64,000 bases of DNA from Sequoia sempervirens (GCA_007258455.2 VDFB02000001.1:14157747-14221746), one strand, 5' to 3'; counted from the stretch's first letter, positions 12,051 through 24,309 are shown. Program-made: numbers and translations. The notes: generated by a model from the letters alone, not told the origin.

Positions 12051-12546
12051 CCTTGGTGCTATTTTTAGCAAGTTTTCAGCAAGCCAGTTCCAAGTCTATT
12101 TCTGGAAGGTCAATTGGAGCAATTTGAGTCTTCAATACTTCTGAGCTATTTTTGGCAGATCTGAGCTTGAGTTGGGCACTTCACTTGTGAAGGTAAAATA
12201 TTTTAATAAAGTGAATTTTGATAAGGCTTGGTGGACGCCTTAAGGAGAAATAAGTGATTTTATTAAAGTCATTCACTTTATTATATTTGGACGTCATTTT
12301 ATACTTTATTAGCAAATTTAATAAAGTATATTACTTTCTTGATGTTGGAGGCCTTGGAGACATGGGGAAATGAAATGCAAATGAGATAATATTTTGAGAT
12401 ATATTATTTTATATAAAGTGTTTCACTTTATTACTTTTTGGAAGCCACATTACACTTTATTGATATTTTTAATAAAGTGTTATCTCTTCATGAAAAAGGC
12501 GACTTAGGGGAATAAGATGAATTTGCATTTGAATTTGGGTGTCCTT

Positions 12547-13941
12547 TGTGATGTCCCCGCTCTAGTCAGTTACTAGGTGCAGTGTGTTAGCCTATTTCTT
12601 GGACCCTTGTGGGCTAACTGGATTGTTTAGAGGGTCAGTGGTATTTTCTAGAGGAGTTGGTTGTTCTCATTTTCAGAGTTTAGTGATTGGCTCACTACAA
12701 GCCTTGGTAGTTCAGGAGTTGACAGCTTCTGACGGCACAGAAATATATGGATTTTTGAGAAAATTATGATTATTTAAGTGATTTAAGTTATTAATTAACT
12801 TAATACTTTATTATAAAGTCAAATTGAACCCACTGTGATGAACCCTGCTGGCTCACAACTCAAACCCCTATATTTTCCTTATCTTATTTGTGTTTTTTTA
12901 AGTTTTTTAAAGAAAGTTTGTAGACAGAAGAGAAGGGGCGCATCATATAAAAGCTCATAAAATTGCAATACAGTAATATTTTGAGCAACAGATGTAATAG
13001 ATGTTATTTTGTAGTACATACAATGGGATTGCAAATAAATTACATACCCGAAATGCTCCAGAATAATTAAATAAAGAAGTATCCAAGCTTGCTAGTCGGA
13101 ATTGATGAAAATTGGCAAATATGGACGCCTGGCCTCCAGAAATGACTTCTCCCACTCTGAAACAGGATACAAAGGGCTAATAAGAGTAGCCGCCAAGAAT
13201 GAAGCACAAACAGGAACAAAAAAGAAGGCGTTTTAGCTACAAGCTTCACACGCCAAACCTCCAGGAAGGCACAAATCCCAAGGCAAATGGTACGGCCAAA
13301 GGAAGAAACTAAAGGAACAAAGCTTAAAGTTGTAGATCTGCTAAAGATGATGTCTCTAGTAAAGAAACCCCCTTCCTTATTACAAACAAGTAAAAACTGA
13401 ATAATAAAACTCTGATTGTAGCATGTAGAACCTCTGAATGAAGCCCTCTCAGTTGCACTAATTCAACTAGTCTCTCACAGTCTCAAAAATGCTCAACACT
13501 GAAGAGATCTCGTTCTCATGCTCAACACTGAAGAGATCTCGTTCTCCAATGGAAGATTTGCTCAAACCCTGATCACAGAGGATAGCACAAAAGAAAACCA
13601 AAGGAAAAGTCAAAATAATCAAGAATTATGAATATTTAAGTGATATAAAAAAGTATAAAGTCAATTTGACTTTATAATAAAGTATTAAGTTAATTAATAA
13701 CTTAAATCACTTAAATAATCATAACTTTCTCAAAACTCCATATATTTTTGTGCCGTTAGAAGCTGTCAACTCCTGAACTGCGAAGGCCTGCAGTGAGCCA
13801 ATCACTGAACTCTGAAAATGAGAACGACCAACTCCTCCAGAAAATACCACTGACCCTCTAACCAATCCAATTATCCCACAAGGGTCCAAGAAATAGGCTA
13901 ACACACTGCACTAGGTAACTGACTTGAGCGGGGACATCACA
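12547..13941. mobile_element. Inverted-repeat LTR-derived element, TSD TCCTT
   Basis: Both ends are LTR heads in opposite orientation: TGTGATGTCCCCGCTC at the left and its complement GAGCGGGGACATCACA at the right. The inverted arms extend about 290 bp (12547-12835 against 13650-13941) and include TTAGCCTATTTCTTGGACCC. Perfect TCCTT duplications at 12542-12546 and 13942-13946 show it inserted as one unit into the 9603 LTR. The centre holds reversed LTR-body features, such as the complement of GGCCGTACCATTTGCC near 13285. It looks like a reversed LTR whose 3' end was replaced by an inverted copy of its own head. I know no named family for it. Confidence 0.75.
13488..13543. repeat. Short tandem duplication ATGCTCAACACTGAAGAGATCTCGTTCTC
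   Basis: A 29-bp unit beginning ATGCTCAACACTGAAG occurs twice in direct succession within the body of the inverted-repeat element. Confidence 0.7.
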
Positions 13942-15289
13942 TCCTTCTAGAAGCTTCTAGAGATTCACAACAAATCTATATAATGAGGCTCTTGCTCCTT
14001 CATTTCTCATCCATGAAGGAATTATAATGTTATGTTGCCGAAATGGTGACTGAGTTGCTTCGAGGAATGCATACCTCCTAGCTTGGCCTAGTTTCTTGCT
14101 TGAAAGATAGCAACTAGCTAAGATTAAGGCTGTTTTTGACTCTTGAGAGTAGATTGAGCATATTGAGATGGAGTTTTTGAAATTTTTGAGTATTTTGAGT
14201 TAATAGTCCAGTCATAGCTCAAAGTCACTTTTAGTTAGAAATCTTAGAATAAATTTTATATTGTTTTGGGTAGTTTGCATATGTCATTGTCATCCTTGGG
14301 CGCCCCCTTTTGGAGAGTTTCAGATTTTATTTTGCAGATTTGGAATTTATCTTGCAGAAGTCGCCCCTCTTGAGGCCGTACCATTGTCTGAAGCTTCTTG
14401 GAATTTGTGCAAAATAAATTACAGCCTTTTGGGATGGTTTTTGTGTTATTTCTTGGGCGCCTACATCATAGTTAACTTATGCACTTTGTTTCAGTTCATT
14501 TGAGTGAGTGTGGAGTGAGTTACAAGTATTTTAGTGAGTCTTTAGTTGCTGGTTTGATCTTTTTCAGTAGCTGGTCTGTTATATCAGATTATAGAAGTTG
14601 TCATTTTGGGTTGAGTTTTTGTTGGGAAAGTCATATTGGTGATTGGAGAGACATATTCTATAATTGCAGCATTGATACTTCTCTAATAGAGTGTTATTTG
14701 CAGGAAAAATATCTCATTGTAAGGCTGTTACAGTAGTACTGTTCAGTCATAGTTATTTCTTGCAATTTACTATTTCCCACGCTTGTGGAGGAGACTGGTC
14801 CTTGTTCAGTCTATTGTAATTCCCACATTTGTGGAAGAGACTGGTCTTGTTTAGTCTTTCTTTACTGCACTTCTCTTTCTGTATTGCTCGCTAAAAAGTG
14901 GAAGGGGCTAGCAAGCCGCCCATTTACTTCTTGTTCTTGCATTGTAATCATCATATTGTTGATCGGATGAGCCGTCGCCAAATACATAGACCCCCAGCTC
15001 CATATGCTAGCACCTTACCCACATCGGGTCTTGGTGCACATTCTTGGGTTGGGTTACTTTTAGCACTATTCTTTCATTTCGAGTACTGACGATCCTCAGC
15101 TCCATATGCTCACACCTTGCCCAACTTTGAGATCCTGGTGTACATTCTTGGCGTAGAGTTACTTTTCAACAGTTGTTTGGATTTGGGCTAACCTTAACGG
15201 GTGCTTGTTGTATCGGCTTGATCGTTGAAAATTTGAAAAAAAATTGGTAGACTCATTTAATTTAAAGCGGAATTTTTTGTGAAGGAGTT

Positions 15290-15640
15290 CCAAACAATAA
15301 TCATTTTATTTCTTTGGATGTTGATGCCTCTCACTCAAGAGGTTGAAGCCTCAATAGGTTGGTGCCAATAAGACAAGGGAATTGGTGTCTCCTGTGGATT
15401 GGTGCCTACAAAGCTTGTAAGAAGATATATATAAAAGCAATATTTTGCTGTGGTTTTCTACCATAAGGGTTTCCACGTAAAATTTTGTGTGCATCTTGTG
15501 ATCTCTATTGTTATATCTTGCATGTGTGGTTACTTTGATTATTGCTTTATGATTTCCAAAGTTACAAATTAAAAAGTTGGTCTTATACTGATTCATTCAC
15601 CCCGCCCCCCCTCTCAGTATAAGTGTGTGTGTGTTTTCTT
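15290..15640 (+). repeat. LTR remnant (R-U5 part) of a second Copia-type family
   Basis: It has repeated GGTTGGTGCC / ATTGGTGTC motifs, a TATA-like TATATATAAAAG at 15427, and a C-rich ATTCACCCCGCCCCCCCTCTC end at 15596. The same order occurs in reverse at 38985-39340 (GGCACCAAT motifs, TTATATAAAAGC complement, then a G-rich run). The two are remnants of one LTR family. No coding sequence or TSD was found. Confidence 0.5.
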
Positions 15641-16150
15641 CACTAAGTAAGCAAGACAGCTTTGAAATTCAAAGAAAAAGATTAAGAGTTTATAAACAGT
15701 GATCTGGATATGAAAATCACAAGCTTGAAACTTCAAAATGCAGCTCAAATCATTGTAATACCAAAGAAATAGTTCAAGGCATGATTTAAATTTTGTTTTA
15801 GGTTTAAACTTTTGGTCTTTACGTATGCCTGACTAAATTTCATAAGATACAAAACCCACAACTAAATATTTGACCATGGGTCCATCAAGCCTTGGTGTGG
15901 TGATCAAGATAAGGCCACTCAAATGACCACAGCCCTATCCTTTGGATGAATGAGTCCAATGCACCTGCTGGGTTGTTTTTGATGGAAAAGAAGCCCCTCT
16001 AAAGTCAAAAGGCATGCCATGCATCACTCACAAACAGCATTTCCTCCAAAGTGTAATAGAATTTAATTATTTAAAATAGAGCAATACAGTTCTTCCTCCA
16101 TTTTCTTTGCATTCCAATTAGAAATGCTTCTTTTGCCAAGATCTTAACAA
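15641..16150. other. No gene seen
   Basis: AT-rich sequence without reading frame, repeat or RNA signal that I can support. A stretch near 15890-15950 (GTGGTGATCAAGATAAGGCC) weakly resembles the SINE head at 16171. Confidence 0.4.
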
Positions 16151-16163
16151 TGCATGTTGAAGC

Positions 16164-16524
16164 CTCAATGGGGTTGTGGTCAAGTGGTAAGGCCACTTGG
16201 TTTTCATGTTGGAGACCAAAGTTCAATTCTCCCCGAGGACATCTTAGCACCAGAATAGCATGCTGAAGCAATAGCCTCACTTCAGTTGATAGAGTATGCA
16301 GTATCCTGCAGATGATGATGGAGGAGGAGATAATGGAGTAATAAGGAGGAAGATGGCCTGCAGGAGGTAGGAGCTACAGCATTTATGCCAAAGGAGTGTT
16401 GGAGAAGCAAGCACAGGGGAAGCAATAAAAAGGAAGATGTCCTGCAGGAGGAGTAAGGAGCTACAGCTTTCATGTATAGATAGAGGGGCATTTCAACCCT
16501 CATAATCTATAACTAAAAAACTAG
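16164..16524 (+). mobile_element. tRNA-derived SINE with 13-bp TSD
   Basis: The 361-bp unit is flanked by identical 13-bp copies of TGCATGTTGAAGC (16151-16163 and 16525-16537). Its head has an A-box-like TGGTCAAGTGG (16177-16187) and, 32 bp later, a B-box-like AGTTCAATTCT (16220-16230), the internal RNA polymerase III promoter layout of a tRNA-derived SINE. The body holds a partial internal repeat (GGAAGATGGCCTGCAGGAGG and GGAAGATGTCCTGCAGGAGG) and ends in an A-rich CTAAAAAACTAG. The identity of the parental tRNA is unclear. Confidence 0.75.
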
Positions 16525-16537
16525 TGCATGTTGAAGC

Positions 16538-18483
16538 AGGCATTTCCAATATTTTGTGTTATAACTTCTGAAAAAATCAACAAGATTTTAGTCGCTTGGG
16601 CTAATAAGAAAGTAGACAAAGATTCAGTTGGTTAAAGATGACACATATTTTAATTAACTACACCCAGTTGAGTGCACCAAAAAGTGCATTTAACCTAGAA
16701 TGCAAATGGATTGTATATATTTCAAGATCAAAACTTCACCTTTCTCAAGATATGAAGAAACACTTGGGCTCACTGAGAGACCTCAAGTCTATTTCCAAAG
16801 GTAGATCTGAAGATATATCAATCCACAGAAGTAAACAAATGCACTGAACAAACAAACATAGAACTGTAGCAATGAACAATGAATCACCTCAATAGTGGGC
16901 TCCATGTTGGCCTCTGATGCAAAGCCATAAAACCTACAAGCATAAATAGATACGTATTGCATAAGAACTCCTGAAAAATCAAACTTACACTACAAGATAA
17001 TAATCCGTACTACTATTGCTTCAAATAACTGACTCATGCATACAACATTCATGACATGGAAATACAACATTGATACAGTTTATGTTCATACAGCTTGGTG
17101 GTTATTTAAAGTACCACAATAAATGTGCCTACAACAGTTTAAACCATCAGAAAGGATTAATTAACCAAGTTCACAGGAAATGATCCAAAGCACTCAATGC
17201 TATCCTCTAGGCATCTCAAGTCAAATTCCCATTGTCTTCTGATATGAATTTTCCATGGTAAAATTGTGGATTAATCAACAAACACAAACAAAAAATAATA
17301 AAGATTCTTGAAACTGGGAGGGGCAGGATAAACAATATGAAAAGGATTAGACACAAGAAAATACTTCCAAAGACAAAAAGTGGAAAAATTGGATAAAACT
17401 TAATAGCAACCTGTCATACAATTGGAAGAAGTTGAACTTAATTATCAGGTCAAGATCAATCCACAATGCTCCACAGTATGTTTTGTTTATGGACTGACAA
17501 AAAGGAATCAACAGTAAATGATGCAATACTATATCAGTTAGCAATTACAATGTTACTAAACTAATGTAAACAAACTACAGCATCAATAAAACAGTAAGTA
17601 TTATGGGCACTCTTAGGGATCCATAACATGTGTATCTGATTTATCCGATTTGGAAGCCAGTACAGATATGGCACAAGTACATATCTGGCCAATCAAATTT
17701 TCCGTGCTATATCCAGGAAGGTACAATCATATCTGGGCCACATCCAGAGCAAATATTCATGTTCCATTATTCTGAATTTCTGCTGTGGCATTTATCAATG
17801 GTCACACAACAGTAACAGGAACTGTCATTTTATTCATTCACAAATTTCAAACCATCGACCTTGTAAGATCTAGCTAGGAAACTAAATTTATAACTATATT
17901 TTATGGATTGAAGGATCTTAACTGCAGATGCATACAGTGGGCAATATAGACAATGAATTTAGAAATATCCAACTACCTTCTATGCACGACATAACACAGG
18001 AAGATAAAGCTTAAAAGAGCAAGAACTATTTGTACTTGTTAACAATTAGGAACTCACTTATAATCCACAGCATGTTCTCAGCAGCTATGAATAACAAGCA
18101 GGATAGAGGAAGCAGCTCCACGCAAAAAGGAGGGCTAACCGAAACTGACTAGCTAAAGGTTCATAGATGGTATTGATAATCCTATAGCATTCTTTCACAT
18201 AGTTGATAAAGATAAGAATGTCTTTTAATGCTACTGTTGAATAAGGTAAATGAATAACTACTTTTTATCACAAGTTATGTCCACAAATGTGTCTCAAAAC
18301 CATCTATCCTCTTGAACCATAAAGCTGGTCTATTACTACTGCTTAGTCTCTCAAATGTACCAATCCATTTATCTATATACATTACTTTCACAAGTATTGT
18401 GAAGCACATTCACTTCCTTATTATGATCAGCATTAGATAGAAACTCATAACTTGTCTATAAGTAGCAATCTAACTACACCAAT
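16538..18483. other. No gene seen, apart from one weak exon-like block
   Basis: AT-rich sequence without long frames. A 46-bp minus-strand block at 16888-16933 lies between an AG acceptor (ATGCTTGTAG) and a GT donor (GAG|GTGATT) and has one open frame, FYGFASEANMEPTIE. One short block is too little to call a gene. Confidence 0.35.
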
Positions 18484-20900
18484 TGTCATGTTCCCTTTTC
18501 GATAGCCACCTTGATTGTTTAGCCTTTATTTATTCCCAAAGGCTAAACAGGACAAATAAGGGGATAAATATTAAATTAATTATTTATAAAGTTATTTCAA
18601 TAAAGTAAAATTAAAAGATGACTTTATATTTAATTAATTTAATAAAGTGACTTAAAATAAAATAATAAATTATAAAAGTCACTTAAGGGAATAAAATAAT
18701 ATTATTTCTAGAAGCTTCTTGGAAAGTCAATGAGAAATCTATATAAGGAATTGTTGGCTTAGCATTTGGACATGCTTATGTCTTGAATTCTATTCTCATT
18801 ACCAGTTTGGTAAGAAGCTTGAATGCTTTGCTTGCTTGAGGGTTTGAAGACTCTAGAGTACCAAGTTCGGTTGTGAAAGATCAACCCTAGCTAGAGTTGT
18901 TGAGGAATCCATCCAGGGTTTCTACAGGTACTTCATTGGAGAATTTGTCAGGTGCAATAGCTGATGTATTATTGCCCTTCTGACAGGAATTCTAAATTGA
19001 TGTGATGGTTTATTATTGCATTCAATTGGAGAATCTAAATAATTGCAGCAGTTGGTTTATTGTTGCAATTGGAGGTGGAGATTCGTAGCAGCTGTTGTAT
19101 TGTTGCATCTCACTTGAAAAAAGGAATTCATTGCTAGGTGGTTCAATCATCAACAAATTTTAATGGTCCTTGACCAAAATTTGGGAAATATAGAGATTCG
19201 GTTTGTGGAGAAAATAGTTACAGAAATCTGGAAATCAATTGCAGCCTTGAAGGAATTTGTTTTTGGGAAAGAAGCATTGCATCTTTTTGGAATAATTCTC
19301 AATCTTGATAAGAGTTCGATTTTTGGCAGCATAAATATTATTTTACACCCAGCTTGAGGCGATCTCACTAAGACTGCCATCTATCTTGAGGAGTCATTAA
19401 TATCTGAAGCATCCTGATAAACTGAAAGGCGGATATCATTTTCTAGAAGCTACGATAAAGACAAATACGAGCTAGCTAGAAGCGATCATAATTCAGATAA
19501 GACAAACCGAACTCCCTTTCTCAAATTCGCATCAAATAGGTAGTATTGGGTGCTACTTATATTTTTCTGAGGATGTCACTAATTTTGCTGCTTAAGACAA
19601 AATTGATCCTGGCATCAGCAAGGAAAAGACAAATAAGAAGATCACATGAGGCTATCGCATGTATCTTAATGAGTCGATAAATCTCCAACAAGAGGACAAC
19701 AGATAAAACAAGGCGTGGATTTGTCACCTGGAGTTGTTGAGGAATCCATCCAGGTTTTCTACAAGTACTTCATTGGAGAACTTGACAGGTGCAATAGCTG
19801 ATGTATTATTGCCCTTCTGACAGGAATTCTAAATTGATGTGATAGCTGGTTTATTATTGCATCACCATCATTGCAGCAACTAAGGTATTGTTGCAATAAT
19901 AATTTCATTGGAGAGCAACAATTGATGTATCATTGCATTTTCCTTGAAGAAAGATTTATCTTTGCTGGTTCCAAATGTACTGGTCAGGGACCAAATTTGG
20001 AGAAATTAAGAAAATCGATTTTGGTAGAAAGTAATTGCAGATTTTGAAGCCAACTTTCAATCTTGAGAAGTTCGACATCTTGGAGATCATTTTAAGCATT
20101 AGTTCAACTCTGGCAGCTTGGGGATCATTTTACAAACAGCTTGATAGTTCGATTTCTTGATATTATTGATACTTAGTATTGCAGGAAATTGCATTTCTTT
20201 TAAATCCCGGGCGCAACAATTTGTAGCAATCAGTTTGGAGACAAAGCAATATCAAATGATTTAAGAATTTGGGAATTTGCACCACCAGCTAAGTAAGACA
20301 AAATATACATCTCCAGATAAGACAAAACAATAAAGCGTCAGAGTTTATATTTTTGAAGTAATCGATTTCTTTGTGAAGGAATCATGGGTTTCAAGAAGTT
20401 CAATATTATCATTGAAGATAATCCATCTTCACTAGAGAATCGTGGTTGTAAGTCCTGACGTGGCAGTAAGAGTGGAAGTCGACTATTATATGATGAGTCT
20501 ACAATAAGACAAAAGGAAGGTCAATAATCATTTTGGAGCTGAAACGTGTTTGTCATTTTGGAGAAGTGATTAAGTACTATTGCTGAGCACTACCTTCTAC
20601 CATTCAATATGATTGTTGAAGTCATTAGCATGGATGAGTTGAGTTGAAAAGGTGAACAGATGAGCTAGGAATGATGACTCAACAATGGGCTTCTTATTCT
20701 AGACATGGTCTTCTGGGAATGCAAGCAGTAGGAAAAATATGATTATAGGAGACATTCGACTAATTTGGTGTGACTGGCATAACTTCTCCCAGCCATCAAT
20801 TTCCAGGTTCCATTTCATTTAATATTGCATTGTATTTTCTTTCTTAACAGATCGTTTGTCTCAAGGGATGTAATGGCTGTCAAACAGCAACAATAATATT
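18484..20900 (+). repeat. Probable old LTR remnant
   Basis: It begins TGTCATGTTCCCTTTTCG, like the TGTCATGTCCCC family, with a TTTAGCCTTTATTTATTCCCAAAGGCTAAA head hairpin. A TCTATATAAGG TATA box follows at 18738 after TTCTAGAAGCTTCTTGG, the same order as in the chromovirus LTRs near 33650 and 13947. The right end is not defined and no TSD was found. The body contains a diverged ~120-bp direct repeat (see separate entry). Confidence 0.4.
18898..19861 (+). repeat. Pair of ~120-bp direct repeats, ~838 bp apart
   Basis: The block TTGAGGAATCCATCCAGG ... GCAATAGCTGATGTATTATTGCCC ... TGATGTGAT at about 18898-19016 recurs at about 19736-19861 with few differences. It points to an internal duplication within the old LTR remnant. 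Confidence 0.7.
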
Positions 20901-22418
20901 GTGGCTTCTGATAGTAGTGTATGCAATAGTGAATTAAGTTATTGTTGCCTGCAAGTTTGCAAGTAAAGTGTTTGTAACAATGTCAAGTTGTTGTGAGCAT
21001 CATTGATAGATATTGTAATTGGGTTGAGCTGCAATATTACATACAAAAGAGTTGGAAGCTTGCATATGAAATGTTTGACAAAATGTCTTTCAGCTGTAGC
21101 TACTCATTTGCATAGTTGTTTATCATTTTCAAGTACTGGAAAATCAGTTAATGGCCTTGCATTTGTATATTTTTGTCATCCTCTATTAGTGGCATATTTA
21201 GATAAGTTTGGAAAGGTATTACATACATCTCACCATCATATCAAAAGGAGAAAACAAAGAGAAAACAATTACCAGCTGGAAAAAAAGTTCAGCCAACTGT
21301 TTGACAAAATTCCTGAGAGTCCAAAACAGAAAATTTAAAACAAATTTTGCAAGGGACTTTACACCAAGTGTAGGTTGTGTACCATTTTTACATGCTATTT
21401 CTTGAGGTATGCAATGAGATTTATATATTAAGAATGTGAACTCGCTAAAGATATCCATGAGATAGAGGTTTATCATACAGAATCAAAGATGATGATGATC
21501 TCCAAGGAAATTCAATTTAATGATGATTCCTAGATATTATTAACGTTACAGCTCATTTATTTCAATGGTTCTTTGATTTAACCGATACTAGAAAAAATGT
21601 GGTTTAGAAAGGCCTGAAAAATGATATGGGTAAGATTCTTGAGTGAAAATTGTAATGGGGATCCTTACCAAATTGTAAAGCAATGTGGTGTGGATTAAGA
21701 TGCAAGAAGGAAAAAATTTCTGATTTAATAGCCAAATTCACTTTGGCTATATATATTTAGAATTTTCTTGTATTTTTAAGTAAATATATGTATGATTTGT
21801 CATCCTTTGATGTGACCAAAATATAGGAAAATTCATGTTGTCCCATATAACCCCATCCCACCATCCTAGAAACATAGAGAAACATAGGCCAAAGTTAACA
21901 AGAAGCCACTGCTTCGACCAACAGGGGCTGCCAAAATCTAATTAGCACCAGCCACTTCACTTTGTAAAACATAAACCATCTTGGTCATAGTATGTGTAAG
22001 AAACCTAAGACTGCTCATGAACAAACAAACTCCGGTTGCAGAGGAAAGGAGAATATTTTTTACAACAAAGAAATATGGAGGATGACACAGACATAGAAGG
22101 CTCTCCCAACAAAAAGGAGTTGATTGATGCTAGTGATGTACATTATGAAAGGAATAATTTTGAAGTATGCAGCCTTAACTTTGAGGTAAAAATAGATATG
22201 GAAGCAGAAAGTACATGTAGGTGAAAAAAATGTATCCATACAACAATGTCTGAGATAAATTCAATAATAAGACTTCAGTTACTAGTTATTTTGGAAATTC
22301 CCATAATAAAGCTAGAATGAAGGGTTCACCATGGGTCACAAGAACATTTTAGTGAATTCACTACAAAACTGTAACAAATGACACTGCCAATTTCTGTGTG
22401 AAAACCCTTCAGGAGGTG
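20901..22418. other. No gene seen
   Basis: AT-rich, with only short chance frames. The segment near 21048-21085 (GGAAGCTTGCATATGAAATG then TTTGACAAAATG) resembles 37843-37875, so part of it is an old repeat. Confidence 0.4.
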
Positions 22419-22423
22419 CCAAC

Positions 22424-24262
22424 TGTAATGTCCCCGTCTCAAACCTGATCATTCATGTGACCGTTGGCCTTTTTTCTGGAAACCCGAAGGCTAGTCGAAA
22501 GATAAAATTAGGGTTTCCTATTTTTGAGGAGATCATTGCTCAGAGATGGAGGATTCAATGGCGGATTCTTTCTGGGTTTTCAGAGAGCTTCGCAGTGGTA
22601 TGATCATCTCAGCATTCAGAGCACTTTTTGGAATTTACTATTTTTAGTAAATTCTATTTTTGGCAGCTTTCCAGTTGAGTTCAGCTCGGTTGACTTCCTG
22701 TTTCAGTTGGGTCAGATGTCGTGTGCAGTATTGGCTTCAGGGCATAATCAGAAGGATAAGTTAAGTCATTTAATTAAAAGGGTCATGTTTAAATGTTATA
22801 TTTTAACGTTGACCCCTTGGCTTAGACTTAATGACTTAATGTTGTTTTTAAAAGTGGGTCCTTGAGGGTGGCGCCCTCATTAAGAAATGATTTAATTATT
22901 CCCTAAGTCAAAGCATGGTTATGAAGGGCGCATATTTCAAAGTATGATATTTAATTAAAATGTCAAATCTTGAGCCTTGAACAGAAAGTACGCCTTCTTG
23001 AGGAGATGAGGGGGTTTGACCTAAAAGCTGATTTTAGGGTTTCGTGAAGTCAAACGAAACTTATAAAAAGGAGTCTTGTGCATCATTTTGGGAATCTTTT
23101 GTCGACTATACTGTTATGCTGCCGGATTGGCTCTGGGACTGCTTCGAGGAATGAAGGCCTCCTAGCTTGGGCATCACTTCGTGTTTGCAAGACAACATCT
23201 AGTGGTGAATCATTGTACTGTGAGTTGCATTTAGTGTGTTTTGTTCTCAGCTCATTGCATAGTTAGATTCGAAGTTGGCATTTAATAGTTTCAGCTTATT
23301 GCATTGTTTCTAGACAGCAGATTGCATGTTTTATTCATAAATCATAAAATACCAAAAATATCATTGTGGGTGTTAGCTCTTTGGCTTTGCTAGGCTTAGG
23401 CGCCATCATTCTCCAAGTTATAGAATTTTAAGTTGAGTTTGCAATTTTTAAAAGGAAATCGAATTCTTCAGCTGGGCCGTACTTTTTCATGCATTGGGAA
23501 TTGTGCATTTATTCATTAGAAGTGTTTAGAGTCAGTTTCTTTATATTAGCTTGAGCGCCATTTTGATGCGAGTCTTGTGCTTCTGCAATCACGTCATTTG
23601 AGCAAATTGATAGGGAGTTATGAGCATTTGGATGTTTTCATAGGCTGCTGGTTTCGATGAGCAAAATACAGATTTGTAAAAAACAGAAAACAGAATTATT
23701 ACTTCCAATTCATTATGAGAATTTGATGTGGCCTCTTGAATCAAATCAAAGGAATTATTATTGTATTGTAATTGGTGAATATTTCCAGTTCTAATCTCTT
23801 GACAGGCGTATAATCTTCACTCTGTAAACTGACAGTAGTATTGGCAGTATTCTTAAGCTTGTTAATTTGAATTTGTAATGCTCAATTTCATTTGAAGTTT
23901 GTCATAGATAGATCTCCGCCCTATGGTAGCTACTTTCCCATCTTGGGTCAGCAAGCACATTCTGGGTGTCGAGCAATTTCCAGTTTCACCATTTATTTCA
24001 AGCATTAAATTCTGTAATCACTCCGTCATATGGTCGCCCCTCACTCCGCCTTGGATTGGGTAGCACATACTTGACGTTGAGTTCCTTTCTGTATCTAGAG
24101 TAGAAGATCCTCTGACCAATGCTCGCCATCATCGGCGCCATTCTGGTTAGAGTTGCTTTCTTGCACGTTTTGGTTTATCCATCTAACCTTAACGGGTGCA
24201 CTTGCTTGTAACGTTGTAATCTGTTAATTGAAAAACGAAAAAATTTGGCTCGGAATATTTCA
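22424..24262 (+). repeat. 5' LTR of the complete chromovirus
   Basis: 1839 bp, from TGTAATGTCCCCGTCTC to GCTCGGAATATTTCA. It contains the perfect palindrome GAATTTACTA-TTTT-TAGTAAATTC at 22631-22654, the U5 block TTCGAGGAATGAAGGCCTCC near 23136, GCTGGGCCGTAC near 23483, and TAACCTTAACGGGTGCA near 24184. An AACTTATAAAAAGG box near 23060 is a plausible TATA element, with transcription then starting near 23085. Confidence 0.95.
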
Positions 24263-24263
24263 G

Positions 24264-24276
24264 TGGTATCAGAGCC
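24264..24276 (+). other. tRNA-Met primer-binding site
   Basis: TGGTATCAGAGCC, one base after the 5' LTR, is complementary to the 3' end of initiator tRNA-Met and primes minus-strand DNA synthesis. Confidence 0.92.
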
Positions 24277-24309
24277 ACGCATCCTGCCATCCTGTGAAAT
24301 CAGCCTTCT

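Larger units (their letters stand above)
9603..15255 (+). repeat. 3' LTR of the truncated chromovirus, split by two nested insertions
   Basis: The LTR starts TATAATGTCCCC (TG changed to TA) after the polypurine tract and ends GGTAGACTCA after the conserved TAACCTTAACGGGTGC block. It continues across the solo LTR at 10139-12050 and the inverted-repeat element at 12547-13941. Without these and their TSD copies it is about 2.3 kb. The U5 block GTTGCTTCGAGGAATGCA near 14058, the GGCCGTACCATT motif near 14374 and the GATCCTC...GGTAGAGTTAC-type modules near 14990-15160 match the LTR at 33032-34917. The right boundary is uncertain by a few bases, since the 5' LTR is missing. Confidence 0.75.

Noticed and set aside
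15890..15955. Second SINE head upstream of 16164
   Set aside because: The A-box resemblance is weak, no B box at the right spacing is evident, and no TSD was found.
16171..16243. Functional tRNA gene
   Set aside because: The A and B boxes are there but the arms do not pair convincingly as a cloverleaf, and 13-bp TSDs show a SINE.
22524..22865. 113-codon frame repeated almost identically at 29247-29588
   Set aside because: It is LTR U3 sequence present in both LTRs of the chromovirus, shared by other LTRs in this window, and has no independent coding evidence.
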